A DNA stretch of 54,855 bases from Candidatus Kurthia intestinigallinarum (GTDB lineage Bacteria > Bacillota > Bacilli > Bacillales_A > Planococcaceae), in assembly GCF_003991225.1 (NCBI RefSeq), contig NZ_JTFC01000011.1, positions 1 through 54,855 of the forward strand. The letters run 5' to 3'. Made by a program: the position numbers and the translations under genes. Within the stretch, counting starts at the first letter, position 1; every line of letters starts with the position of its first letter. Below are positions 8,251 through 16,603 of this stretch, piece after piece. Under the pieces are notes generated by a model, which searched no databases, had not been told where the DNA came from, and was given only the letters and a program-made list of their open reading frames with translations.

Positions 8251-8393
8251 TAGAAATAATCGATTGAATTTGAATGGATGGCTTTTTGCCTGAACAAACG
8301 CGGTGCATACAATCCTAAATGGGACAGATTTTGTCTATGACAAAGAACCGTGCAATTAGCGATAAATGCTGCGCTAGATTCACTTCAATTAGA

Positions 8394-8534
8394 CTATTTC
8401 CATTCAGTTGTTGTAGGTGGCTTAGAAGTAATATCTTCTTGTACACGCATTGCTCGTTCAACTTCTCCTGAAATACGTGTCATGACAAATTCAATTTTAT
8501 CGAACATGATTTTATTGATTGTATCATTTCGCAT
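8394..8534 (-). CDS. 46-residue small protein upstream of the maturase
   Basis: This short frame begins MRNDTINKIMFDKIEFVMTR, continues with an amphipathic helix-like part containing ISGEVERAMRVQED, and ends KPPTTTEWK. GTGAGGG lies about 8 bases before the ATG. It follows a strong promoter (8635-8663) by about 100 bases and precedes a terminator-like hairpin and then the radical SAM gene. The charged helical front and short Pro/Thr/Trp tail fit the leader-plus-core plan of a RiPP precursor, but this is inference. It could equally be an unrelated small regulatory protein. I do not recognise a family. Confidence 0.5.
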   Translation of the reverse strand: MRNDTINKIMFDKIEFVMTRISGEVERAMRVQEDITSKPPTTTEWK

Positions 8535-8591
8535 GCCTTTTCCCTCACAACTGTTTAGAATCTAATTGGTCGTACATTTCCGTTTATTACG

Positions 8592-8627
8592 AAGATGCTA
8601 TGCACAAATGCGTACACCCTTCGTAGA
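8592..8627 (-). promoter_or_regulatory. 5' leader hairpin of the small-protein transcript
   Basis: TACGAAG pairs with CTTCGTA, with further partial pairing inside (TGTACGC with GTGCATA). It lies between the promoter start site and the 46-residue frame, at the very 5' end of the predicted RNA. Role unknown: an RNA stabiliser or a regulatory leader. Confidence 0.45.
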
Positions 8628-8634
8628 TGAATTA

Positions 8635-8663
8635 AGTGTATCGGTCTTAGTACTAGGTGTCAA
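8635..8663 (-). promoter_or_regulatory. Sigma-A promoter of the radical SAM cassette
   Basis: TTGACA (8663-8658) and TACACT (8640-8635) are 17 bases apart on the minus strand. The -35 overlaps the last codons of the yheO-like gene, so the cassette has its own start but could also receive read-through. Confidence 0.72.
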
Positions 8664-9319
8664 TGCGTTTTTTTTATTTCCTGAATGTATTTATAAATAC
8701 TAACCTCCGACATTTGAAATGCTTGTGCAACTTTGACAATTGCATCTTTTAATTCAAAAAAGCCTCTATCATGTAATACCTCAACTATTTTGATTTTTTC
8801 CTGTTTCAATAACGGCTCATTCTGTAAATTGCGCCCATTCGTCAATTGTTGAATTGTATCTTCTACCACATGATCTGCATTCAAATAAAAATTTTCGGTA
8901 ATTTCTTGAGGTGGTCGCTTATCCACTTTTTCTCGCTGAATCATCGCAAGTCCCTCAGTCAAAAGTTGCTCAAGTGTTTGTAGCTGTGCGTTATCACGAT
9001 TAATGCAAATCATACCGATCAACTCACCTAATTCATCTTTAATAAAGAAACTAGATGACTCTAGTGTTAAACCACTAGCTGTCATCGTCTGATAATTTGT
9101 AATGAAATCCTGCTGCTCATACCCTTTTTCACGTAAGATTTTAATTAAAAAATCTGTCGCTGGAGCACCGATTTCACGACCCGATAAATTATTTTTAATA
9201 TACACAACCGATGACGTGAGGCCACTACCGATATCCTGTAGTACAATTTCTGAACGTGGCCCGAGTACATGGGATAAAAACTCTAATAAAGGAATGTATT
9301 TTTTTAACTCCGAATTCAT
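8660..9319 (-). CDS. YheO/DauR-like transcriptional regulator
   Basis: This 219-residue cytoplasmic regulator has an N-terminal PAS-like YheO domain (about residues 5-115, with ILQDIGSGLTSSVVYIKNNL-type and GREIGAP segments) and a C-terminal helix-turn-helix of the YheO type (about residues 155-216, AFQMSEVSIYKYIQEIKK). Family members such as DauR control D-amino acid or other nitrogen catabolism. It is the last gene of a three-gene operon, 10 bases after the PLP enzyme, and probably regulates the operon. The signal it senses is unknown. There is no clear terminator after it; the next promoter overlaps its end. Confidence 0.85.
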   Translation of the reverse strand: MNSELKKYIPLLEFLSHVLGPRSEIVLQDIGSGLTSSVVYIKNNLSGREIGAPATDFLIKILREKGYEQQDFITNYQTMTASGLTLESSSFFIKDELGELIGMICINRDNAQLQTLEQLLTEGLAMIQREKVDKRPPQEITENFYLNADHVVEDTIQQLTNGRNLQNEPLLKQEKIKIVEVLHDRGFFELKDAIVKVAQAFQMSEVSIYKYIQEIKKTH

Positions 9320-9329
9320 TTGCTCACCT

Positions 9330-10466
9330 CTATTGTAATGCCTGGGCTAAGTCTTCGAGTAAATCTTCAATATCTTCAATGCCACAAGATAGACGTAATA
9401 GTTCATCACAAATTCCTTGATTTAAACGTTCATGCGCAGGTAAGCAAGCATGGGACATTGTGGCAGGGTGTGATAAAATCGATTCCACGCCACCAAGACT
9501 CACTGCTAAAATCGGTAGCTGAATACGTTCTGTAAAACGAATTAAATCCTCTTTTGTATGTAGCTCAAACGATAAAACAGCCCCACCATTTTGTGCCTGC
9601 TTCATGTGAATAGCCTGTCCTTTATGATGCGCTAATGTTGGATAATAAACCTGCTTCACCTGTGGATGCTGTACTAAAAACTGCGCAATCTTTTCAGCAT
9701 TTTCAATCGAACGCTCCATTCGAAGCCCCATCGTTTTCATACCTCGTAATACGAGCCATGCATCCTCTACGCCTAAAATAGCTCCAAAGTTTTTTTGGTA
9801 CAGCTTTAATTTCTCGTACAGCACTTCATCATTCGTTGCCGCAAGCCCTGCCACTACATCACTATGACCATTAATAAATTTCGTCACGCTCTCAACGACA
9901 ATATCTACGCCGTACCCAAGTGGCGATTGGTAAAGCGCCGTCATGAATGTATTATCCGCTGCTGTTAAAATCTCATGCTTTTTCGCCAGTGCCACAATTG
10001 CTTCGATATCACTGATTTTCAGCAATGGATTCGATGGTGTTTCTAAATACAGCATCGCCGTATTGGGCTGAATTGCCGCCTCGACTGCGTGAAGATCCGC
10101 AAAATCAACAAAAGTCGTTTCAATATGAAAATTCGGCAATACTTCATTTACAAATTGGCAAGTGCCGCCATATACTTCAGTCGGTAAAATAATATGCTCA
10201 CCAGCCTTTACAAGCATTAACACATTCGAAATCGCTGCCATGCCTGATGAATAAGCGAGTGCATAGCGCGCATTTTCAAACGATGCTAGCGCCTCTTCTA
10301 GTGCATGAACAGTCGGATTACCAAAGCGTGTGTACGAGAATTGCTGTGAATCGTCATAAAGCTTTTGCTGATGAAACGTCGATGTTTGGTATTTTGGAAT
10401 GGATGACGCGCCTGTGTATGCATCAATTACCGGATAGTCATGTAATAATTTTGTGTTTGTTTTCAT
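9330..10466 (-). CDS. Trans-sulfuration PLP enzyme (cystathionine gamma-synthase/lyase family)
   Basis: This 378-residue enzyme belongs to the Cys/Met metabolism PLP family. Visible landmarks are the YTRFGNPT block near residue 45, AYSSGMAAISNVL near residue 71, LYLETPSNPLLK near residue 140, AADNTF near residue 169 and the PLP lysine K196 in ESVTKFINGHSDVVAG. The C-terminal LPILAVSLGGVESILSHPA block is also typical. The reaction could be cystathionine gamma-synthase, cystathionine lyase or methionine gamma-lyase activity; these cannot be separated by eye. It overlaps the upstream amidotransferase gene by 4 bases (ATGA), showing translational coupling. The pairing with a class-I amidotransferase and a YheO regulator suggests catabolism of a sulfur or gamma-glutamyl compound rather than standard methionine synthesis. 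Confidence 0.88.
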   Translation of the reverse strand: MKTNTKLLHDYPVIDAYTGASSIPKYQTSTFHQQKLYDDSQQFSYTRFGNPTVHALEEALASFENARYALAYSSGMAAISNVLMLVKAGEHIILPTEVYGGTCQFVNEVLPNFHIETTFVDFADLHAVEAAIQPNTAMLYLETPSNPLLKISDIEAIVALAKKHEILTAADNTFMTALYQSPLGYGVDIVVESVTKFINGHSDVVAGLAATNDEVLYEKLKLYQKNFGAILGVEDAWLVLRGMKTMGLRMERSIENAEKIAQFLVQHPQVKQVYYPTLAHHKGQAIHMKQAQNGGAVLSFELHTKEDLIRFTERIQLPILAVSLGGVESILSHPATMSHACLPAHERLNQGICDELLRLSCGIEDIEDLLEDLAQALQ

Positions 10467-11212
10467 TTAGATTCCTCCGCCCCTCTAGCATTGTCAATAA
10501 GTTGTTGGAATAGGCGATTCATTAGCGGCTCACTTTTATGAAGCATTTCTGGATGCCACTGAATGCCTAGAAGAAATGGATAGCTCGCATGTTCAATTGC
10601 CTCAATGGCTCCGTCTGCTGCAGTTGCGCTAATGACGAACTCTCTAGCCGGGTGCTTAATTAATTGGTGATGAAATGAATTCACACGTAGCGTCTTCTCT
10701 TGTAAAATTTCTTGTAATATCGTTCCTTCTTCAATCGTCACCGTATGGGTCACAAGCTCTGGATTATGGCCCTGCATATGCTTAATCGTCGTATTTTCAC
10801 GATGCGCTAAATCCTGCCACAAGCTGCCACCGTGGCACACATTAATGACCTGTGCCCCGCGACAAATACCTAAAATCGGAATGCCTTTCTTTTTCGCAAG
10901 CTCGATTAATGTAAATTCAAATCGGTCGCGTGCTGGATAAATGTCACCAAGCGCAAGCTCTGGCTCCTCATCATAAAACTGCGGACTAACATCATGACCA
11001 CCAGATAAAATCAGCGCATCAATCGTGTCGATATAATTTGCAATGACCGTTTCATCCTCTACAACCGGTAAAATAAACGGCGCACCCCCGTTTTGCACGA
11101 CCGCATGAATATAATCCTCATTTACATAACTTCTACGATACCCTGGAAATAGCCCACCTTGATCAATAATGACACTGCCTGACACACCAATAACCGGTAA
11201 TTTCTTTTTCAA
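10463..11212 (-). CDS. Peptidase C26 / gamma-glutamyl hydrolase-like class I amidotransferase
   Basis: About 249 residues with a glutamine amidotransferase fold: nucleophile cysteine in LGICRGAQVINV, catalytic His-Glu in GIQWHPEM, and the ILSGGHDVSP glycine-rich loop. Members (PuuD-like) hydrolyse gamma-glutamyl amides such as gamma-glutamyl-GABA. The TTG at 11212 is preferred because AAGAGGTG lies 6 bases upstream; GTG codons at 11215 and 11221 overlap or crowd that site. It is the first gene of the operon with the PLP enzyme and YheO regulator. The natural substrate is unknown. The upstream 11213-11350 stretch holds no gene. Confidence 0.85.
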   Translation of the reverse strand: MKKKLPVIGVSGSVIIDQGGLFPGYRRSYVNEDYIHAVVQNGGAPFILPVVEDETVIANYIDTIDALILSGGHDVSPQFYDEEPELALGDIYPARDRFEFTLIELAKKKGIPILGICRGAQVINVCHGGSLWQDLAHRENTTIKHMQGHNPELVTHTVTIEEGTILQEILQEKTLRVNSFHHQLIKHPAREFVISATAADGAIEAIEHASYPFLLGIQWHPEMLHKSEPLMNRLFQQLIDNARGAEESK

Positions 11213-11351
11213 CACACTCACCTCTTATAATTTTTTATAAGTAATTTATAAATAATTATAAAGAAAAGACGTAAAAAGTTAATGAGGCGATGACATTTAG
11301 TTTTAAAATAAGATTAGGGTTCAAAATAGCTATATACCGTTTTAAAGCATT

Positions 11352-11385
11352 AAAAAAGACTCTCGCATAATGCGAGAGTCTTTTC
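11352..11385 (-). terminator. Intrinsic terminator of guaA
   Basis: Near-perfect hairpin GACTCTCGCA / TGCGAGAGTC followed by a T-run on the minus strand, 8 bases after the guaA stop. Confidence 0.9.
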
Positions 11386-11392
11386 GTTTATC

Positions 11393-12946
11393 TTATTCCC
11401 ACTCGATTGTAGCTGGTGGCTTAGATGTAATATCATACAGTACGCGGTTGACGTGGTCGACTTCGTTTACGATACGTACAGAAATTTTTTCAAGTACGTC
11501 GTAAGGAATACGTGCCCAGTCAGATGTCATACCGTCGATAGATGTTACGCCGCGGATACCGATTGCGTAGTCATACGTACGGCCATCGCCCATTACACCA
11601 ACTGAACGGATGTCTGGTAATACGCAGAAGTACTGCCAGATGTCGCGGTCAAGGCCGGCTTTTTTGATTTCTTCACGTAGGATGAAGTCCGCATCACGTA
11701 CGATTTCTAATTTTTCTTCTGTTACTTCACCAAGAACACGGATACCTAAACCAGGACCTGGGAATGGTTGACGCCATACAACAGCTTCTGGAAGGCCTAA
11801 TTCAAGACCAAGTGCGCGCACTTCATCTTTGAATAATGTGTTAAGTGGTTCGATTAATTCAAATTTCATGTCTTCAGGAAGACCACCCACATTGTGGTGA
11901 GATTTGATTGTTTGTGCTGTTGCTGTACCTGATTCGATGATATCTGTATAAAGTGTACCTTGTGCTAAGAAGTCCATATCTTTAAGCTTCGCAGATTCTT
12001 CGTCAAATACGTAAATAAATTCGTTCCCGATAATTTTACGTTTTTGTTCTGGGTCAGAAACGCCTTTAAGTTTGTTCATGAAGCGATCACGTGCATCGAT
12101 TTTGATTAAGTTCATATCGAAGTCTTCTGTGAAAGTTTTCATTACTTGTTCAACTTCACCTTTACGGTTTAAGTTGTGGTCTACGAACATACAAGTTAAT
12201 TGGTCGCCAATGGCTTTGTGGATTAATACCGCAACAACTGATGAGTCAACGCCACCTGAAAGTGCGCAAAGAACTTGTTTGTCGCCAACTTGAGCACGGA
12301 TTTTTTCGATTTCGATTTCGATGAAGTTCGCCATTGACCAGTCGCCTTTACAGCCACAGATGTCTAATGCGAAGTGACGAAGTAAATCGTTACCGTATAC
12401 AGAGTGACGTACTTCTGGGTGGAATTGTACAGCGTAGAATTTGCGTTCTGGGTTTGCCATCGCAGCGATTGGGCAAGAAGCGCTTGTTGCGATTGTTGTG
12501 AACCCTTCTGGTGTTTCGGTTACTAAGTCACCATGGCTCATCCATACAACTTGTTCTTTCGGTGTATTAGCGAATAATGCATTCTCTTCTAATACGTTGA
12601 TTTCAGCTTTACCATATTCACGGTGAGCAGCTTTTTCTACTTTACCGCCTAAAGTGTGAGACATTAATTGCATGCCGTAGCAAATACCTAAGATAGGTAA
12701 ACCAAGTTCAAAAATTGCTTCATCAATTTTGAAAGCATTGTCGTCATAAACTGAGTTTGGACCACCTGAGAAAATGATACCTGTTGCGTTTAAGTCTTTT
12801 AATTCTTGTGCAGTAATTGTATGTGCGTGTAATTCACTATAAACACCGAATTCACGAATACGACGTGTGATTAATTGATTGTATTGACTACCGAAATCAA
12901 GAACGATGATTTTTTCTTGATCTTTTAGTTGTGTACTAGCTGACAA
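11393..12946 (-). CDS. guaA: GMP synthase (glutamine-hydrolysing)
   Basis: This 517-residue enzyme converts XMP to GMP using ATP and glutamine, the last step of guanine nucleotide synthesis. The N-terminal class-I amidotransferase domain has the nucleophile cysteine in LGICYGMQ, and His-Glu in AVQFHPEV. The ATP pyrophosphatase domain has the P-loop [10 protein letters not shown] near residue 230, and the C-terminal dimerisation domain ends [13 protein letters not shown]. The start is TTG, with GAGGTGG about 8 bases upstream. Transcription is governed by a guanine riboswitch and terminator just upstream. It follows the MoxR/DUF58/transglutaminase genes, the same order as in B. subtilis. Confidence 0.97.
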   Translation of the reverse strand: MSASTQLKDQEKIIVLDFGSQYNQLITRRIREFGVYSELHAHTITAQELKDLNATGIIFSGGPNSVYDDNAFKIDEAIFELGLPILGICYGMQLMSHTLGGKVEKAAHREYGKAEINVLEENALFANTPKEQVVWMSHGDLVTETPEGFTTIATSASCPIAAMANPERKFYAVQFHPEVRHSVYGNDLLRHFALDICGCKGDWSMANFIEIEIEKIRAQVGDKQVLCALSGGVDSSVVAVLIHKAIGDQLTCMFVDHNLNRKGEVEQVMKTFTEDFDMNLIKIDARDRFMNKLKGVSDPEQKRKIIGNEFIYVFDEESAKLKDMDFLAQGTLYTDIIESGTATAQTIKSHHNVGGLPEDMKFELIEPLNTLFKDEVRALGLELGLPEAVVWRQPFPGPGLGIRVLGEVTEEKLEIVRDADFILREEIKKAGLDRDIWQYFCVLPDIRSVGVMGDGRTYDYAIGIRGVTSIDGMTSDWARIPYDVLEKISVRIVNEVDHVNRVLYDITSKPPATIEWE

Positions 12947-12997
12947 CTTATTTCCACCTCTTCAATGTATTTTGTGTATAACTGATGACCCAATCTT

Positions 12998-13170
12998 TTT
13001 AAAAAAAGGACGTGCGAAAATAAACATTTTCTACACGTCCTCTCAACTGATAGATGAATAGACGAAAACACCTTATAGTAAGGGACTTCGTGCATTCACC
13101 TTCATAGTCAAGTCATTTACGGCAACTTGGTAGAAACATTCGATCCATATTATCGAACATATATGAGGGT
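12998..13170 (-). promoter_or_regulatory. Guanine (purine) riboswitch with terminator, guaA leader
   Basis: The aptamer (about 13168-13100) has GTTTCTACC and CCGTAAA, P2 arms TTCGAT/ATCGAA, P3 arms AAGT/ACTT and the junction base GAC (C74, guanine type). Downstream GGACGTG pairs with CACGTCC (13008-13040) and is followed by seven T, forming the terminator. Guanine binding should stop guaA transcription. This is the second such switch in the window. Confidence 0.94.
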
Positions 13171-13195
13171 AATTCAATTATAACTCTTTGAGCTT

Positions 13196-13224
13196 AGTGT
13201 ACCGTTTGAATGGTGTAAAATCAA
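13196..13224 (-). promoter_or_regulatory. Promoter of the guaA leader
   Basis: TTGATT (13224-13219) and TACACT (13201-13196) are 17 bases apart on the minus strand, overlapping the end of the upstream transglutaminase gene. A TATAAT nearer the aptamer (about 13176-13181) lacks a matching -35. Confidence 0.55.
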
Positions 13225-15395
13225 CCTCTTACTTTATTGATTAAATATTGCCAACTTTCTTTCAACTTATCCCACTGCACTTCTTTCGCACTTGGATCAT
13301 AAATATAGCGCTCATATTGTGCAACAAATGCCTTCATATGATGTTCGCCAAGTTTTTCATCGACCCGCTTCGCAAATTGCTGGAGTGTTTCACTGTCTGC
13401 TTTTTTCAAACCATACATAGCAAGTACCTTTAATAAGTCATTGTATGCTTGTTCAATCGATACAGTCGATTTTGATGCATAGCGTGTTTTCACATATTGT
13501 GGAATCCATTTCTTACGCGTACGCCAGAAACCATATGCTACGACAAGGACAACGAAACCTACAAGCCAAGGCCACCATGTAATGCCCTGTTCATCTGCTT
13601 TGCTAGTATCTGTTTGTGGCTCTTGTTGTTGCGGCTCTGGTTTTTCTTGCTGTTGCTCTTTTTCTTCTTCTGCTTCAGGTGCTTGCTCCTCTGCAGAAAG
13701 TTGTGTGTCATTCTCTGGACGTGTATCATCCTCTACTTGATTAAAGCCACTAAAGCCAATTGTCGGCTCAAATTGCATCCAACCAACACCTGGCATATAC
13801 GCTTCAACCCATGAGTGAGCATTATTATTCGTCACTTCAAAATGCGTTGTCTTATTGTTTGTATCGACAACATCGCCCTCAGAGAAACCTTTTACCCAAC
13901 GTGCAGGAATCCCTTGTGAACGTAGCATCACTACCATCGCTGTTGAGAAGTTATCACAATAGCCAATCTTCGTATCAAATAAAAACTGGTCAACATAATC
14001 TTGATTGTCTTCCGGATAATCGACATCACTACGTGAATAGCGGTAACCATTGACACTAAAATAAGATTCAATCGCGGTCGTCTTGTCATAGACACTCGTT
14101 TCATCTTTTGTGATTTCACGAGCTAATGCACGTACACGACGAGGTAAAGATTCTGGCAGTTGTAAATACTTATCAAAATCTTCATCTAAGTTTTGTAGTT
14201 CATGCATCGATGTTTTATTTAATTCACTTAATTTATACGTTGGCGGACTATAGCGCATACTGTATTTTGTAAGTGTTGTACGCTGTTCATCCACAGTCGG
14301 ACGGATTTTTTCAGTATCGAGCTCGACATAAAATCGATTCGTGTCCTTATCATTTGACTCGATTTTTCGCAGTCCATATGGCTGTGCTAAAAATTGATAT
14401 TGCTTATGCATATTAATTTTCATTATATCGGTATCATCGGATGGACCAGATTTAATAGACAATGGCACACGATCATCATAATCAAATGAGCGGACATAAA
14501 TATCGCCCTTCTTCCGTTCCCAACCCTTGCCTGTGTAAACATACTTTGTATCGACACGTAAATACTGTGCATCCTTCGCCCACACATCAAATACCGGTGT
14601 ATCATCCAGTTCAAAGCTACCACCAAGTCGTGTGTCATCCTCTACGTAGCCAATTTTCCCGGTTGGCGATAATTGCTTATTTACCCAATCATTGATTGCT
14701 TCAATAGGCGCAGGAAGATCGACTGCAGGTTCACTTTTTGGCATAAAGTACGCAAAGGCACTACTAACAACAATCATTAAGAGTAGCGGCACCATTAGCT
14801 TAATATAGCGTAGTAGCGTTGGTTTCATATGATGATTGACGAATACTTTTTCAATAAATAGCATCCCAACTAAAAAGAAGCCAATACACATGACGCGAAT
14901 TAATGGATACGTCGCATCGTATTCTGTAAAGGTATCAATCGATGCGAGGAAGAAAATCGTCATAAAGAAAAATAAAAAAATCGAATAACGTACAGTTAAC
15001 CAGTGATGGATTAAATAAATCGTCATCCATAGTAGCACGAGGAAAATAAATGTACGTGCGCTATCGGTCACATTATCGATATGCAATGTAAGTAGTGCCT
15101 TCACACTCGTTATAAATTCATTAAAAATTACGGGGATTTCAGATGGCGTTAAATTGCCATGAATATAAAAGACGATAAAGGCGACAAAACCTACCTTTAA
15201 TGCGGTGTTACACCAAGCAGGCCAAATCGTAATAAGATTGGTCGCAAAGCATAAGATCACAAAGGTTGTAATAAGTGGTAAATGACCTGTTCCCGTCAAT
15301 TCACTAATTGGACCAAGCCATTCATACAACATTAAAAAAACGAGTGTATATAAAATAAGTAAACTTGCCCAGTGGAGGGTAGGTGATTTTCTCAT
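13221..15395 (-). CDS. yebA: Transglutaminase-like membrane protein (YebA/TgpA type)
   Basis: This 724-residue protein has five or six membrane segments in the first 210 residues, a large external transglutaminase-core region, a Glu/Gln-rich linker (about 575-610), another membrane helix (WWPWLVGFVVLVVAYGFW) and a cytoplasmic DUF4129-like tail. The papain-like triad is visible as cysteine in IGYCDNFSTAMV, histidine in NNAHSWVEAY and the FEPT segment, where glutamate occupies the usual acidic region. It is the last gene of a MoxR-DUF58-transglutaminase operon; its start overlaps the DUF58 stop (TAATG). The biochemical role in Bacillales is not known; such trios are proposed to assemble or process surface complexes. 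Confidence 0.88.
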   Translation of the reverse strand: MRKSPTLHWASLLILYTLVFLMLYEWLGPISELTGTGHLPLITTFVILCFATNLITIWPAWCNTALKVGFVAFIVFYIHGNLTPSEIPVIFNEFITSVKALLTLHIDNVTDSARTFIFLVLLWMTIYLIHHWLTVRYSIFLFFFMTIFFLASIDTFTEYDATYPLIRVMCIGFFLVGMLFIEKVFVNHHMKPTLLRYIKLMVPLLLMIVVSSAFAYFMPKSEPAVDLPAPIEAINDWVNKQLSPTGKIGYVEDDTRLGGSFELDDTPVFDVWAKDAQYLRVDTKYVYTGKGWERKKGDIYVRSFDYDDRVPLSIKSGPSDDTDIMKINMHKQYQFLAQPYGLRKIESNDKDTNRFYVELDTEKIRPTVDEQRTTLTKYSMRYSPPTYKLSELNKTSMHELQNLDEDFDKYLQLPESLPRRVRALAREITKDETSVYDKTTAIESYFSVNGYRYSRSDVDYPEDNQDYVDQFLFDTKIGYCDNFSTAMVVMLRSQGIPARWVKGFSEGDVVDTNNKTTHFEVTNNNAHSWVEAYMPGVGWMQFEPTIGFSGFNQVEDDTRPENDTQLSAEEQAPEAEEEKEQQQEKPEPQQQEPQTDTSKADEQGITWWPWLVGFVVLVVAYGFWRTRKKWIPQYVKTRYASKSTVSIEQAYNDLLKVLAMYGLKKADSETLQQFAKRVDEKLGEHHMKAFVAQYERYIYDPSAKEVQWDKLKESWQYLINKVRG

Positions 15396-16603
15396 TAAGC
15401 CTTCCCTCCTTCAAATGCTGCCGCAAAACGATTTGCCGGCACATAGATAATACGCATTCCTCTTGTTGCTGCGCGTTTTTCGACATCCGTTGCGGCATGG
15501 ACTTCTGTTGGATTTACAATAATAAAAATGACGCAATTTTTCGGTGTTGCTGCTGTATTGGATAATGCTTCAACCCATTCATTCGTTAAAGAAGAGGTAA
15601 TAAAATGGATAATTGCTGCTTGGCGTAAGTCCTCGTTATACGAATACATTTTTTGCGCATCAAATCCTTCTTCTTGTACACCTGCTAAATGAACGAGCAA
15701 ACTTTGTAATTGCTCATTCGTCTGTAAATTTTGCGCGGTAAAAGGACGTGTACTAGCGGTCATATAGCTAAGTGATTCATGCTGTTTTTGAGCCGATGCA
15801 AGAATGGATGCAGCAAAGGAAACCTGTGGCTCAAAATATTCGCTCGGTAATGTATCAAGAACAATCCATGTACTATCATCACGATATGGCTCAAATTCCT
15901 TCGTTTGAAGCTTCCCTGTTTTCGCAAAACTCTTCCAGTGAATCCAGCTCATGCGGTCACCCGCTTCATAATCCCGAATACCGGCAACGACATTTGTATC
16001 CTTCAAGCGACTTTGTAGTGCCTTCGCGCTACCTGGTGTTTTGTAGCGCAGCATTTTTTTATAAACAAGTGGCTGAATTTTAGGGAACACAATAACCGTT
16101 CGCTTCCCCTCGATAAACTTCATTTTCTTTACCCAGCCAAAAAAGTCCGTCACCGTTACATACACGCCAACGAGCTGATGCTCACCGCGTGGTACATCCT
16201 GAATTGCATACGTCCACGACACTTCCTTGCGAAATCCTAACGCCACAAGACGTCGTGTTTCGTGTTGCTCAACCGAATCAAAAACGCCTTTTGGTAGCAC
16301 TTCCTCTACGATGACGTACAATAACGGCCATCGATTTTTACGTGTTAATGTGACGGTCATCTCTAACGTATCATGCTGTTCTAGTCGCGTATTATCGGTC
16401 GAGCGCCTGACGTCAAATTGACTAATTGGCATAAACCAAAGCATGATAGAATACACAAAAGGTGGTACGAGCATGTAAAAAATAAACCAGCTCGTAAATC
16501 CTCCCTGTAGTAGTGCAAAGCAAAATGACACGATTAATAACACGACAACAAACAGCAACCGAAATAATGCGGATGAGCTCAATCGTGTGTATTGCTTTTT
16601 CAT
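15395..16603 (-). CDS. yeaD: DUF58 domain protein (YeaD)
   Basis: This 402-residue protein has two N-terminal membrane helices (about residues 10-55) and a DUF58 region with the family signature GDRMSWIHWKSFAKTGKLQTKEFE-type segment near residue 215, followed by a von-Willebrand-A-like fold (TWIVLDT). DUF58 proteins partner MoxR ATPases and transglutaminase-like proteins. Its first codons overlap the MoxR gene and its stop overlaps the next start, so the three are translationally coupled. The molecular function is unknown. Confidence 0.86.
   Translation of the reverse strand: MKKQYTRLSSSALFRLLFVVVLLIVSFCFALLQGGFTSWFIFYMLVPPFVYSIMLWFMPISQFDVRRSTDNTRLEQHDTLEMTVTLTRKNRWPLLYVIVEEVLPKGVFDSVEQHETRRLVALGFRKEVSWTYAIQDVPRGEHQLVGVYVTVTDFFGWVKKMKFIEGKRTVIVFPKIQPLVYKKMLRYKTPGSAKALQSRLKDTNVVAGIRDYEAGDRMSWIHWKSFAKTGKLQTKEFEPYRDDSTWIVLDTLPSEYFEPQVSFAASILASAQKQHESLSYMTASTRPFTAQNLQTNEQLQSLLVHLAGVQEEGFDAQKMYSYNEDLRQAAIIHFITSSLTNEWVEALSNTAATPKNCVIFIIVNPTEVHAATDVEKRAATRGMRIIYVPANRFAAAFEGGKA

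Noticed and set aside
8226-8315. A 29-codon frame (starting MHRVCSGKK) between the 46-residue gene and the radical SAM gene
   Set aside because: The ribosome site is weak (TAGGAT), the frame ends within the terminator-like hairpin, and no peptide feature supports it. It could not be told from chance.
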